Positions 36,601 to 46,061 of a stretch of DNA of 64,000 nucleotides are shown here, in pieces (the first letter of the stretch is position 1; each line of letters opens with the position of its first letter). A program made the position numbers and the translations under genes. The notes below the pieces were generated by a model. The model saw nothing but the letters and a program-made list of their open reading frames with translations. It had not been told where the DNA came from and made no database searches. The DNA comes from Xylona heveae TC161. Lineage: Eukaryota; Ascomycota; Xylonomycetes; Xylonales; Xylonaceae. The stretch is from positions 687,726 to 751,725 of the forward strand of contig NW_017264193.1 of NCBI RefSeq assembly GCF_001619985.1, read 5' to 3'.

Positions 36601-37461
36601 AGGCCCTTCATACGAGCCCTAAAAGATGATTAGAACCTTTGAGCTTTGAGCATAATGTATTCTTCATACCATCTGATCATACTGTCCTGGAGGGCTGTAG
36701 TGAGTGCGTGACCCATATGGAGCGCTCCAGTAACGTTCGGCGGCGGTTCCGGAATGACAAAATAGCCCTTGCTCTTTACTTTTCCGTCGGGTCCAAATTC
36801 GGGCTTGAAGAAGCCCTCCTTTTCCCACCATGCGTACCATGCCGACTCTACCACCCCGGGAATATAGGCCTTGTGATAGGGATCATCGAGAGACTTGAGA
36901 ACTAAACAAATGGCGTAAGCTCTTGCCGCAAAACAGGGCCGAATTCATCGTACTCTTCTTCTCTCCAAGAGGAGTCTCCTCGACGTAAGGCGGAAGCGCC
37001 TCCTCCTTTGCGCTGTCCTTTGCCTTCTTCTCCTTCGCTTTTGATGGCGCCCCGCCAGTTGGAGCGTTAAGGGCCTTGGCTTGCTTTTCGGCGAATTTCT
37101 TTGCCTTCTCGGCCTTCTTCCGCTCCTTCTCCACTAACAAAGTGTCAGCATTTAGTCGTAGCTGCGCCTGGAAATACTGGACATGGTATCCGTACGTTCT
37201 TTCTCCGACTTCACTTTCTTGCCCTCATTCTTGTCACCGCCGTCTTTGCCAGACACGTGCTGTCCAGTCGGGTCGTTCGTCTGGGCGGCGTTAGAAATGG
37301 CGGCTTTCGTCTCAGCTGGCACCGAGGGAGGCTGTCCTGTCACAGGCCCTGTCTTCTCTCCAACTAATTGCTCTAAGTATTAGCTAGAACATGAATCTGG
37401 GGACTGCAGGTAGGCGGGGGCTTCACTCACTTGGATTGCTAGAACCCGAATTTGTAGCCAT
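33630..37461 (-). CDS. Valyl-tRNA synthetase (cytosolic, probably also mitochondrial)
   Basis: About nine exons. A first coding exon of 31 nt (37461-37431) encodes [10 protein letters not shown]; the enzyme should be about 1,050-1,100 aa. A Lys/Glu/Ala-rich N-extension of some 110 residues, typical of eukaryotic ValRS, precedes the class I synthetase core with the HIGH-type motif [15 protein letters not shown] and the KMSKS motif [13 protein letters not shown]. The editing (CP1) domain lies between them and contains [12 protein letters not shown]. The anticodon-binding domain includes [13 protein letters not shown], and a C-terminal coiled coil ends FEALKLE. The enzyme charges tRNA-Val and hydrolyses Thr-tRNA-Val. 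Fungi generally use one gene for the cytosolic and mitochondrial forms. Here the frame upstream of the ATG stays open for 27 codons without an ATG and encodes an arginine-rich, acid-free sequence (see finding), which may be the mitochondrial presequence. Confidence 0.95.
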
Positions 37462-37542
37462 GCTGTATCGAAATTTGATTGCAGGAAACCTCTTCCAGAC
37501 AGGAGCGCGCAGCAATAGCGCTCTAGAAAGAATTTTGTGTAG
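37462..37542 (-). promoter_or_regulatory. In-frame leader resembling a mitochondrial presequence, no ATG
   Basis: Directly upstream of the valyl-tRNA synthetase ATG the same frame is open back to a TGA at 37545-37543. The last residues are ILSRALLLRAPVWKRFPAIK followed by FRYS. There are seven basic and no acidic residues from the Ile onward, and hydrophobic and basic positions alternate. No ATG occurs. An ATT codon at 37533-37531 has A at -3 (context CACAAAATTC), and TTG and CTG codons lie at 37515-37513 and 37512-37510. Near-cognate initiation would add a presequence; an upstream spliced exon could also supply an ATG. Function is inferred. Confidence 0.45.
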
Positions 37543-37545
37543 TCA

Positions 37546-38337
37546 CCCTCAATGACTGAGGGTCGCGGAATATCTGGTCTCGGGATTTGTCGCTAAACGC
37601 GGACTAGAGTGTGAACCGCTTTACGGACGACTACGCAAAAAATGATTATTTAAGTGAGTGACTCCAACTGAGTCTCTGGCCAGTGTAAACAGAAGCCAAT
37701 GACTCAGATTTTTGGGATGCGGGGCGTTTGGAATCCAATGCGCTTGAATCCTGGGTTGGTGCGTCAGATATAAATCGTCCACCGTAAAGGTTTCATTCCC
37801 TAAAACGGCTAGTTCCATGTCAAGGCAGGGACCCCTCGCAGGGCCTCACCTTATCTTTAAATCTGTTGCCCCAAACACATATAGCTTGCCATGGTGCAAA
37901 CCCAGCATCTGTGGTCTGTATCAAATTCTTACGACAACTTCACACCATTGATGAGCATATTTGGATGACTAGTAGGTAATGGGTATAACAATGGCATGAT
38001 ATCAGATATATATACAAAAAAATGAATCTGACCCTCTAACGCATGGCTGAGACACGCTGAGCAAACCGGCAATTAATTCATATCAACCACCGCTGAGTGT
38101 TGCCGAACCTTAAAATCCTAACCAGTCCATCTTTTGTATCAAAGGCCCCTGATGCATTGAAGTCGAAATGGTAGGGTGTAAAGTCTTTCAAGAGTGGTCC
38201 TCCTCGGTAAGAATTGGAAGCATTCAAGTCGGAGTGTTCCGAGCGGGAGGGTTATGGCCGTGAAATCATGAGGCGGGAAAAGCAGGTCCATTAATATGGA
38301 AGAAATAGTGAAAAGAAGCAAAACATAATTGTGGAGA
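37546..38337. other. Intergenic region: synthetase promoter and CK2 alpha 3' end
   Basis: About 790 bp with no supported gene. The portion next to 37545 is the synthetase promoter and leader; the rest is downstream of the CK2 alpha stop. Confidence 0.6.
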
Positions 38338-39610
38338 CTAGGTTGCGTGATTTTGTGCCGCCGCATTGCGCACCGGGTTGAAGTAGGGATGGGCCATTGC
38401 CTCCTTGGCAGTCAGGCGATCCTGTGCAAAGTCAGCAATCCAGTCAAATAGAGGAGACGGGAGGCATCATATACCTGATGATCATAGCGCAGGAGCTTGT
38501 CAAGGAAGTCAATAGCTTCGTTACTGACGAATCTCTGGTTCTCAGAATTGATGAAGCTGTGCCAGCTCTTCTTCGGGAATCTTCCCAGGATGTCCTCATA
38601 TTGAGCATCAAGTTCGATGTCATACTTTTCCAGGTAGTCAAAGAGATCATCGGTACCAAGGACCTTGGCTATCTTCACCAGCTGGTCGGAGTTGCTGTTT
38701 CCATGGAAGAAAGGCTCTTTTCTGAATATCATTGAGGCAAACATAGCCCCCAGAGACCACATGTCGAGGGAATAGTCGTACTCCTGGAAATCCACTAGAA
38801 GCTCTGGTCCCTTGAAGTATCTGGATGCCACACGGACATTGTACTCTGTGCCTTGATGGTAGAACTCAGCAAGACCCCAGTCGATCAACCGCAGCTACTC
38901 CTGATTAGCCAAAAAGTAAAAGGCATTCAAGGACATCCAGGACACTAACCTTGCGCTTTTCGTGGTCAATCATTACATTGTGGGGCTTGACATCACGATG
39001 CATTATACCTCTGCTATGGCAGAAATCCAGCGCCTAGCATGGTTATAAGCGACATTTTCAAACTCCTCAGTAGACACAGCAGCATACCTTGAGCAACTCG
39101 AATATATAGTACCGAACATCAAAGTCGACAAATTTGGGGTATAAGCTTCGGAAATCCGTATTGTTGACGTATTCAAAGATCAGAGAAGGCGTCTTACTCT
39201 GCGAATGATTAGCACAAATATCATGATTTTGCCAATGAAACCGACTGACCTGATTGTCTCTGACCACGTCCAAAAGAGCAACCACGTTTGGGCCACCAGA
39301 CAGATTCTGGAGGATCTTGATTTCTCGCTTGATCTTCTTCTTCTTGACGGGCTTGAGCACCTTGATGACACATTTCTGGTAGTTGACGACATTGATGCCT
39401 TCGAAGACTTCCGAGTATTTCCCCCGTCCTAGATTTTACCACCAACCACAGTCAGCGTATCGTTCCATGGCTAACAACGCAAGGACTTTGCGCACCTATT
39501 TTCCTCACAACTTCATAGTTCTCTAGGACACCCCACGAAATATTGACACTGTCATAATCCCAGTATGCCCGGGGCATCTGCTGATTGACGTCGGCGTAGA
39601 CACGCGCCAT
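38338..39610 (-). CDS. cka1: Casein kinase 2 catalytic subunit alpha
   Basis: Six exons, 39610-39496, 39428-39250, 39198-39088, 39033-38950, 38894-38475 and 38421-38338, encode 330 aa. Diagnostic features are [13 protein letters not shown] with the ATP lysine in [17 protein letters not shown] (which also carries the basic stretch that binds acidic substrates and inhibitors), [11 protein letters not shown] in place of DFG, and the constitutively open activation segment [17 protein letters not shown]. The length matches CK2 alpha of animals and fungi. The enzyme phosphorylates Ser/Thr ahead of acidic residues in nucleus and cytoplasm, usually as a tetramer with two beta subunits. It is divergent from the RNase P subunit gene with 364 bp between the starts. 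Nothing unusual is seen. Confidence 0.97.
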
Positions 39611-39974
39611 GTTGGCGGCCGAGGAAGGTTACCCTCAAAAGCGACAAAGCGAAAGGGTAAAAGGTATGTCTGTATGTTGCCTCTCAAAAGGCTATAGAGT
39701 AGGTGGATTTGCTCTCACCTCCACTATAGCCACCGGGGTAGATGGCGGGGTAAGATCTCGAAATTGAGGCTCACAAGCTTGATATCTCGGAGAGTTTGGC
39801 TGGGCGTGCGTCCTACACTCGCTAAGGACAGTGATGCGACGCTCCAGAACAGCTGACTAAGCATCCGCAACCTCCATAATTCTAGACTAAGCTCTTTGGT
39901 CTCAACTGGGTCGAAATATTATTGCTCCGATGTCAACAGCTTCTCTGTTGTCGCTGGTCGATGCGCCTCTCAAA
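39611..39974. promoter_or_regulatory. Divergent promoter between CK2 alpha and Rpp1 genes
   Basis: 364 bp between divergent start codons, so both promoters share this segment. An ATG at 39930 is in frame with Rpp1 (15 extra residues) and is the alternative start. Confidence 0.6.
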
Positions 39975-41028
39975 ATGTTTTACGATTTGAATGTTCCCTG
40001 GAGCGCTGATGACCCAGAGGTTCCAAGAACACTGTCCTTTCTACATGAACGTAAGACCACACCAGAAGCCTACAATTCCACCTCAGCAGAGCTTCTAACC
40101 TCTCGCCAGTGGGCTACAATGAAGTCGCTTTAACACATACGTTGTCGGGAAAAATTCCGGCAGACGTTGTACGTTATCCTCACTTCTGCGAAATGCAAAA
40201 AAATCATTTTCTTACTCACTGCATATGCAGACATGTCCAATTCCGAAGGAGCTACCTTTTTCCACGCCTGAAGATCTCACAATTCACCGTCGCTGTACCC
40301 TTGTCCTCTCGGACCCTTCGCAGAACCACCGCCTATCAGCGCTTTCCAATTCTTACGATATTCTCGCCCTTCGTCCGACAACGGATAAGTGCCTCCAGCA
40401 GGCGTGTCAAACACTAGAATGCGACCTCATCTCTCTCGACCTGACGGTGCGGCATCCATTCCACTTCAAATTCAAGACATTGTCCTCTGCATTACAACGC
40501 GGCATTAAATTCGAGCTCTGCTATTCACCTGGGATATTGGCCGTTGACAATAATGCTCGACGCAATTTGATCAGCAATGCCATTCAAATAATCCGCGCCA
40601 CTCGAGCTCGAGGGCTGGTCATCAGCAGCGGAGCAACAAGATCAGTAGGATGTAGGGGACCCTGGGACGTGATTAATTTAGCTGCTGTCTGGGGCTTAGG
40701 GCAAGAAAAGGGTCGCGATGCCGTCGGAAGAGAAGCCAGGAGCGTGGTCGTAGCAGCTCAGATGAAGAGGCGAAGCTACAAAGGTGTGATTGACGTGGTC
40801 GATGCAGGCGAGAAAAGGGCGCCGAAGGATCAAAAGAACAAAAAGGATGGCGCCCAAAAGCGAAAAGCAGATGCCTTGCAAGGCGGCGAGGCTGAAGCTG
40901 CCAAACTTGCCAAACCTGCTCCAGCTCTGTCTAAACGAGAGCAGAAGAGACAGGCGAAGAAAGCCAAGCTGGACGCCACAGTTGGCAATAACCCCATACA
41001 GCAAGTCACGGAAACTGCTAAAGGATGA
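39975..41028 (+). CDS. RNase P/MRP protein subunit Rpp1 (p30 family)
   Basis: Three exons, 39975-40050, 40110-40168 and 40231-41028, encode 310 aa. The protein starts MFYDLNVPW and reads through LGYNEVALTHTLSGKIPADVTCPIP, the first strand-helix of the p30 TIM-barrel. LALRPTTDKCLQQAC, LISLDL, GIKFELCYSPGI and RGLVISSGA are the barrel strands that define the RNase P p30 family. The C-terminal 80 residues are a Lys/Ala-rich disordered tail (KREQKRQAKKAKL). The protein binds RNase P and RNase MRP RNA in the nucleus and nucleolus for tRNA 5' end and rRNA processing. The start MFYDLN is preferred because the family begins there; MSTASLL at 39930 is possible. Confidence 0.9.
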
Positions 41029-41889
41029 ATTCATCCTCGATTCTGAGCGTTCCGTGCGCCTCACAGTCTTTTCGTGGCACATCGGAGTCCTTGACCTGGC
41101 ATCCTGGGCAAGACAGCGGAGGCTTCCTCTTGCCATCACTGGCAAGCAGAGACATCTACTTGCCCGAGGCACCGGAGATACAGTCACATGATGCCATACG
41201 CCCTGGGCCAATGCTGCAGTCCCAGGCAAGGTTTCTGAAACGAACAGACCGGGGAATCTTTCAACCATTACAATTCCTAGGATAATTCCTTCTCGCACCT
41301 CCCCAGACGTGGGCATCTCATCTCTCGAGCGATGTATCAAGCTGCTCCATCCCAACTGCTGGCCTCGAAGCATATATGTTGCAGGATAGAGCGTGTGTCA
41401 TTATCATGATGTGCGTTCTGCGACAGACTCGCACGCTATTGCAGTGCCGTGAATAGTCAATGCTTTAAAAACTACGTGCATATATAAAAGATATAGTTCT
41501 TTCATGTACCGTTGCATCCTTGTCGCCATTATACCATTAAATTTTGTTGCGTACGTTTGGTGAGATCTAAGTTAAAGTCTGCCTCTACTTGCTGTTACTG
41601 TGTTGCATGTAGGCATTTCCTTTTACAACCGCAAGCGGATGATAAACTTAGAACAGATGAAGCAACGACTATATCCAAATTCGTTTTATTTTATCTCCTT
41701 CAAAACATTCCTTTCATATAAACTTGCTTGCAACAGTTCATGTTTCTTTACCAGCAACCTGCTGCTCACATAGTAAAAGGAGGAAAGAAGATGAAGGATT
41801 CTAATTCAGTTGTCCCTCCCACTTCCCTCCCACTTGTAAAAAAGTAAATGATTAACGTCAAAAAGCAAACAAAATGCCAAAAAATGATT
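41029..41889. other. Intergenic region between Rpp1 and tRNA-Glu
   Basis: About 860 bp, with no supported protein gene. Open frames near 41030-41370 are shadows continuing from the Rpp1 tail region. The sequence becomes AT-rich toward the tRNA. Confidence 0.6.
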
Positions 41890-41999
41890 TCCGTAACGGG
41901 GAGTCGAACCCCGGGCTGGTCGGGACACGAGACCACATTCAGGCTAAGCCTGAGGAAATCGCTTGAGAGCGACCGATGTTACCGCTACACCATTACGGA
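41890..41999 (-). tRNA. tRNA-Glu (anticodon CTC) with a 40-nt intron
   Basis: On the minus strand the acceptor strand TCCGTAA (from 41999) pairs with TTACGGA (ending 41890). The D stem GTGT/ACAT, anticodon stem GGTCG/CGACC and T arm CGGGG-TTCGACT-CCCCG are all present. The loop reads C-T-CTC-A, so the anticodon CTC decodes GAG (Glu). An intron of 40 nt at 41963-41924 sits at the canonical position after base 37. The mature length is about 70 nt plus CCA added after transcription. Pol III A and B boxes are internal (GGTTCGACTCC fits the B box). Confidence 0.92.
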
Positions 42000-42354
42000 T
42001 GTTGTTAAAAATTTAGGCACTAAAACTCTTAATAAACCAAAAGCTCGTTTTAGGCAAAACTTACACTCTTAAGGAGGTGCGACTGTACTATTAATACCGA
42101 GGTATGTTCCATAAACCTAAAGCCTGGTTTGAAGACAATAATCTAGTCTACTCTGTATGGCACTTATCAATAAATTTAACGGCCTCTCTTGTCACAATTC
42201 CAATTTTTTTTTTTGGAAGCGTCTCCTGGCAAAAAGACGACATAATTTCGCCAGAAACAAACAATAATGTTCGGTCCATTTCCAGTCCGATTACGAGTGA
42301 CGATCACTCGAAAGACCTCTGATTCAGTTTTGAAGGTTGTACAAAAGACTTGTA
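42000..42354. other. Intergenic region, nothing recognised
   Basis: 355 bp between the tRNA 5' side and the stop of the DUF1295 gene. It holds an oligo-T run at about 42207-42217 and no gene. Confidence 0.6.
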
Positions 42355-43511
42355 TTAAACTTGATTCTGTCCGTCATGCACTAGACGGCGGCCATCCTCC
42401 TCACCGTCACCGGACAGACGACCATGACCACTCTGGGCGGATGAGTCGACACCTTTCCCGCCGTCTCCATGCTTTGCCGGGTCGAATACATAGATGGGAA
42501 ATTCCAGAAAGATAGTCCTCTTCAAAAAGGTAGGCATATGAACGTAGATGCTAGGCGGGAAAGGCAAAAGGATACTCGTTCGTCGTAAATACTCTGCATA
42601 AGCGTCCCAGTTGGTCCCTTTCTCATAGCGTTTCTTTGCCGTAGGCCTTTCCTGCAGTGGTAGGCCGGAGACGAAGAGTAGAAGAATAGTGAGGAAGAAG
42701 GGCCCCAGGATGGTGGCATACAAGGCGTTATAGGCCTGGCCATGGACATACCCATACGCTGCAGGTGACACAGCTATCATGTATATTGCTGGCAATGAAT
42801 GTCAGCAAAATGCAGGCAGAAGACGGGGGGAAATACTTTGAAGAAACGTACAAAATTGAATGATAATCTCTCCGAAATAATTGGGATGGCGACTCCAAGA
42901 AAACAATCCAGCGTTACAGAAGGCGCCAGGTTCAGAGTGTCTCCGTTTGAAGCGGTATTTTTGAATATCAGAGATACTTTCAAAACCAAAACCGAGGGCG
43001 TATAAGATTATTCCGGCAATATCACGGCCTGTGCCAAATTTGGGTTGAGGATAGCGCGTGACATTTGGAGAATTCAGCACTGTCACAGGCAGCGAGACAG
43101 TCCAGACCCATAGCATCTGGAATACCCAGAAGCCTAAAAAGGACCAGAATTTCCCGCGTTTGTCGTCGAAGCGGTCATCCTTTCCTGTCTTGATGATTCT
43201 GAAAAGAAGAAAACCAGACAATCGAACAGCCCAGGCGATAAGGAATAGGGAAGTAACAATCTGGCGAGCGTGATGATGACCACTAAATGCCAGTGTTACG
43301 ACCGCGAGCACAACAAAATTTGAACCGCCGGCAAAATCTGAAATATGTATCAGAATAGGCCAGATTATATTGAAGTTTGGGTCAGGGTATTACCTGTTAA
43401 TTTGTCGAATTGTTTTGCATAAGCTATTGTAAAGAAAAACATTTGATACCCTATTGTTATCAGGAGGGTAATGGCAAGATAATAATTATCCAACGCGTGA
43501 ACCTCTGCCAT
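42355..43511 (-). CDS. DUF1295 / steroid 5-alpha reductase-like membrane protein
   Basis: Three exons, 43511-43394, 43337-42852 and 42788-42355, encode 345 aa. The protein has several hydrophobic helices (YLAITLLITIGYQMFFFTIAY, NFVVLAVVTLAF, WSFLGFWVFQMLWVWTVSLP, ILYALGFGFES). The C-terminal family signature FSWSRHPNYFGEIIIQF, followed by a further membrane segment GPFFLTILLLFVSGLPL and ERPTAKKRY, is that of DUF1295 proteins related to steroid 5-alpha reductases and isoprenylcysteine methyltransferases. Such proteins sit in the endoplasmic reticulum membrane; substrates of the fungal members are not established. The last 50 residues form a hydrophilic tail. The Tc1 element lies 484 bp upstream of its start, within its possible promoter region. 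Confidence 0.88.
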
Positions 43512-43992
43512 GGCTGCGTATTGCAAATTCCAAAGCAATTCAAAGAGAAGAAACCACTATCCTACCCGTCTTTAATAATGTCAATAATTTCCATATATGC
43601 ATTGTCTCTGTCATCAACTCCCAGAGTCATGACATCATCAGTCTGAGACGAGGAAGTCATCAATGCATGACTTTACTCCGTACGCTGATAAATATTAAAA
43701 AGAAAAAATAATTATGCTGTTTAAGCATGCCATTTCTGTATTTTTCAGGACAAATAGATATTGACGAGCTTGGAACATAATATGTGCACAATTAAACTTC
43801 CCGGTTGCTATTATCCAGAATAGGATGATTATATTTGAGTGAGGTGAACAGGATCAACCTCCAGAGATTGAGATTGCTTCACTTCAATTCAGCCACAATA
43901 GACAAGATTCGATTCAACTTTATTCATGATAGAGTAGAGATTCCATTTAAGCATTTTCCCTCCTGCAATGTCGGGCTGGTTGAATGTTTCAT
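43512..43992. promoter_or_regulatory. DUF1295 gene upstream region, interrupted by the transposon
   Basis: 481 bp between the DUF1295 start and the TA target duplication of the Tc1 element. AT-rich; no gene. If the promoter reached further, the transposon insertion now separates it from its distal part. Confidence 0.5.
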
Positions 43993-43994
43993 TA

Positions 43995-44022
43995 CAGTAC
44001 CTCGCCAAAAATCACGGCAATT
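43995..44022 (+). repeat. Left terminal inverted repeat of the Tc1 element
   Basis: 28 bp beginning CAGTACCTCGCC and ending CGGCAATT. It pairs with the right terminus at 45314-45341 and is preceded by TA. Confidence 0.88.
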
Positions 44023-44079
44023 CTTCCGACGCGTCGCGTCCACCATCATGAGCATTTTTATTCAACAATAGACAGCAAC

Positions 44080-45162
44080 ATGCTGAGGAGGCCGCTGGCT
44101 CCAATTGCCAGCAATATTGTTAGGCGGAGAGAGCTGAGTAACTCTGAACGCGTTGCAGTTTGTTCGGCCTCAAAACTGAAGCATACGAATGCTGAGATCT
44201 CTAAGCAGTTCAAAATACCATACTCCACTGTCAAACGTACGGTGGAAAGTTACCATGATACAGGCAATCCAAGCCCTGAAAAACGTCCTGGACGGCCTAA
44301 AAAGTTGAGCGATCGATCAATACGACTAATTGAGCGATTAATTCGCAAAGACCCAACTATAAATTATAAGCAATTGATCGAAGAAGTTCAGCTTGATGTC
44401 TCCTGCAACACCATCAAAAGAATGCTTGGAGAGTCTGGAATTTCAAAATGGATCGCTCAAAAAAAGCCCCGGCTTGGTCCTGAGGCTGCACGGAAGAGAT
44501 ATGAATGGTGTTTGGCACGTCGCGACTGGGTTCAGGAGTGGTATTCCATCATATGGACAGATGAGTGTTTGGTGGAGCGTGGTGCAGGAAAACAGCGCTG
44601 CTGGGTCTTCCGAAAGCCACATGAAAAATGGAAGAAAGTTATGATTCAACCATACAGCAAGGGCAGGGACTTAACCATCATGGTCTGGGGTGGATTTTAC
44701 ACTGGTGGGAGGACTGATTTAATTGATATGCCAGGAGATCCCCTCTCCGCTCGGGGTGGCTCTAGTGCAGCATCATATATCTCAGTTCTTGAAGAAGGGA
44801 TCCCCCAGATCTATGAGCCAGGCCTCACCTTCATGCATGATAATGCCTCAATACACCGGGCAAGAATTGCGCGACAATGGCTTCAGGATCATGGAATACC
44901 AGTGATGGAATGGCCCCCGTACTCACCAGATTTGAACCCTATAGAGCACGCCTGGCATATGCTTAAAGAATGGCTTTATAAGCACCATCCAGAGCTCCTT
45001 GACGATACATCGGTAGATTGGAGGGCTGAGAGAAGACTTTTTGATGCTTTGAAGGCAGGCTGGGATGCAATTAGTGAGGAAATATTTGTTTCTTTAGTGG
45101 AGAGTATGCCCCGACGGATCGAGGCAGTAATTGCAGCAGGTGGATGGTACACAAAATACTGA
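44080..45162 (+). CDS. Tc1-family transposase, DD34E, intact
   Basis: A single open exon of 360 aa starting MLRRPLAP. The frame is open further upstream into the terminal repeat, but the first ATG inside the element and in frame is at 44080. A helix-turn-helix at about residues 20-60 (SNSERVAV..NAEISKQFKIPYSTVKRTV) is followed by a GRPKK basic motif near 71 and a second helix-turn-helix. The catalytic core has Asp161 (IIWTDE), Asp254 (FMHDNASIH) and Glu289 (PDLNPIEHAW), with 34 residues between the last two. The protein excises and inserts the element at TA sites. No stop or frameshift interrupts it, so it may be recently active. Codon and base composition look similar to nearby host genes. 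Confidence 0.93.
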   Translation: MLRRPLAPIASNIVRRRELSNSERVAVCSASKLKHTNAEISKQFKIPYSTVKRTVESYHDTGNPSPEKRPGRPKKLSDRSIRLIERLIRKDPTINYKQLIEEVQLDVSCNTIKRMLGESGISKWIAQKKPRLGPEAARKRYEWCLARRDWVQEWYSIIWTDECLVERGAGKQRCWVFRKPHEKWKKVMIQPYSKGRDLTIMVWGGFYTGGRTDLIDMPGDPLSARGGSSAASYISVLEEGIPQIYEPGLTFMHDNASIHRARIARQWLQDHGIPVMEWPPYSPDLNPIEHAWHMLKEWLYKHHPELLDDTSVDWRAERRLFDALKAGWDAISEEIFVSLVESMPRRIEAVIAAGGWYTKY

Positions 45163-45313
45163 CCCAGGATTTAGCAATAATAAATTGATATTCTTTAAAG
45201 TCACTATCTACTCTATTTATATGCCAAAATACAAGTTCTAATATCAATTTCTCATTGAGTTATCCATGAATATATTTTGTGGTCCGGAGGATGGTTGGGG
45301 TGGCATTTGTGGA

Positions 45314-45341
45314 AATTGCCGTCATTTATGGGCTAGTACTG
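45314..45341 (-). repeat. Right terminal inverted repeat of the Tc1 element
   Basis: 28 bp that read CAGTACTAGCCC on the minus strand and end CGGCAATT. It is followed by TA on the plus strand. It differs from the left repeat at six positions, four of them consecutive. Confidence 0.88.
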
Positions 45342-45343
45342 TA

Positions 45344-45813
45344 CTATTGTTGGTTTCAGATGTTCCGCCCCGCCGTTGGATTCACCGGGTTGGAGCTTAA
45401 ACGTCGTCGCTAGTATTTCCTGATTGGGATACTCCAAGTCGCGCGACACCTTCTATAGTTTGACTTTCGTTTGTTCAGGTGCCATCAATCAATCTTTCTG
45501 AATTTACGATTTTGCTTATTTCGCAGCTTCGGACGTTTGTCTTGTCAGTCTCGAGTTGATTGATCTCTTATCAGTCTACTTTTCGGTTTTCTTTCTAGAT
45601 CGTTCATAGGTAAGTCTGGCAACATTTTATATAGTTATCGCTGCTGTATTGTTGTTCGCTCTTGCCTGTTCCCTCCTGCAAGTTTCACCAGCGTTCCTTC
45701 CCACTTAAGGGAAGACAATCTCCCGCTGTTCAGAGTGCCCCTACGGCTCCGCTTCGATCTGGCAGTTCTCTACACGGAAGGCGCGACTCACACTGGAATT
45801 GGCTCGACTGAAA
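45344..45813. promoter_or_regulatory. Upstream region and probable long leader of TFIIS
   Basis: 470 bp with pyrimidine-rich segments and a possible leader intron donor at about 45609 (GGTAAGTC). This is the best place for the TFIIS promoter, unless the open frames at 45814-46538 belong to a separate gene. Confidence 0.4.
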
Positions 45814-46059
45814 ATGGGCGCAATGACGCGAGCTTGGATACATTGGCGCGAACACGCTTTCGAAGAAGACGGCTTGCAAGTCAACGAATTTCCTCGCGGT
45901 AATTTATCGTCAAGGCTTGGGCTAGGAGAAACGACTTTCCGTCTCATTCAAGGCATTATCCTCAATATTCCGCCAACGGGTACTGCTCCTATTTGGTCAT
46001 GGCGTTGGGAAGAGAAAGAAGCAACAGGAGACGAGGGTATTTCGACACATAATACATAA
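45814..46059 (+). CDS. Possible small upstream ORF, 81 aa
   Basis: An ATG-started frame (MGAMTRAWIHWREHAFEEDG at the start) ends two bases before the next ATG at 46062. The composition is protein-like, with two Trp-rich segments (WIHWREH and IWSWRWEE) and no low complexity. I do not recognise it. It could be an upstream ORF regulating TFIIS, an exon of an overlooked gene, or chance. Confidence 0.25.
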   Translation: MGAMTRAWIHWREHAFEEDGLQVNEFPRGNLSSRLGLGETTFRLIQGIILNIPPTGTAPIWSWRWEEKEATGDEGISTHNT

Positions 46060-46061
46060 AG

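Larger units (their letters stand above)
43995..45341 (+). mobile_element. Tc1-type DNA transposon, apparently complete
   Basis: The element is 1,347 bp. Its left end starts CAGTACCTCGCCAAAAATCA and the right end, read inward on the other strand, starts CAGTACTAGCCCATAAATGA. The two 28-bp termini, both finishing CGGCAATT, match at 22 of 28 positions. A TA dinucleotide flanks each end (43993-43994 and 45342-45343), the target duplication of Tc1/mariner elements. Between the ends is one uninterrupted transposase gene. Insertion lies in the intergenic space between the DUF1295 and TFIIS genes. I cannot see another copy in the window. Confidence 0.92.

Noticed and set aside
40696-41373. 225-codon minus-strand frame over the end of Rpp1
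   Set aside because: It is antisense to the Lys/Ala-rich Rpp1 tail, has a Leu/Phe/Ser-rich shadow composition and no family resemblance.
43928-45215. Alternative transposon ends based on the match ATAGAGTAGA near 43928 and 45206
   Set aside because: The match is only about 11 bp and lacks TA duplications; the CAGTAC...CGGCAATT pair is longer, flanked by TA and starts like other Tc1 elements.
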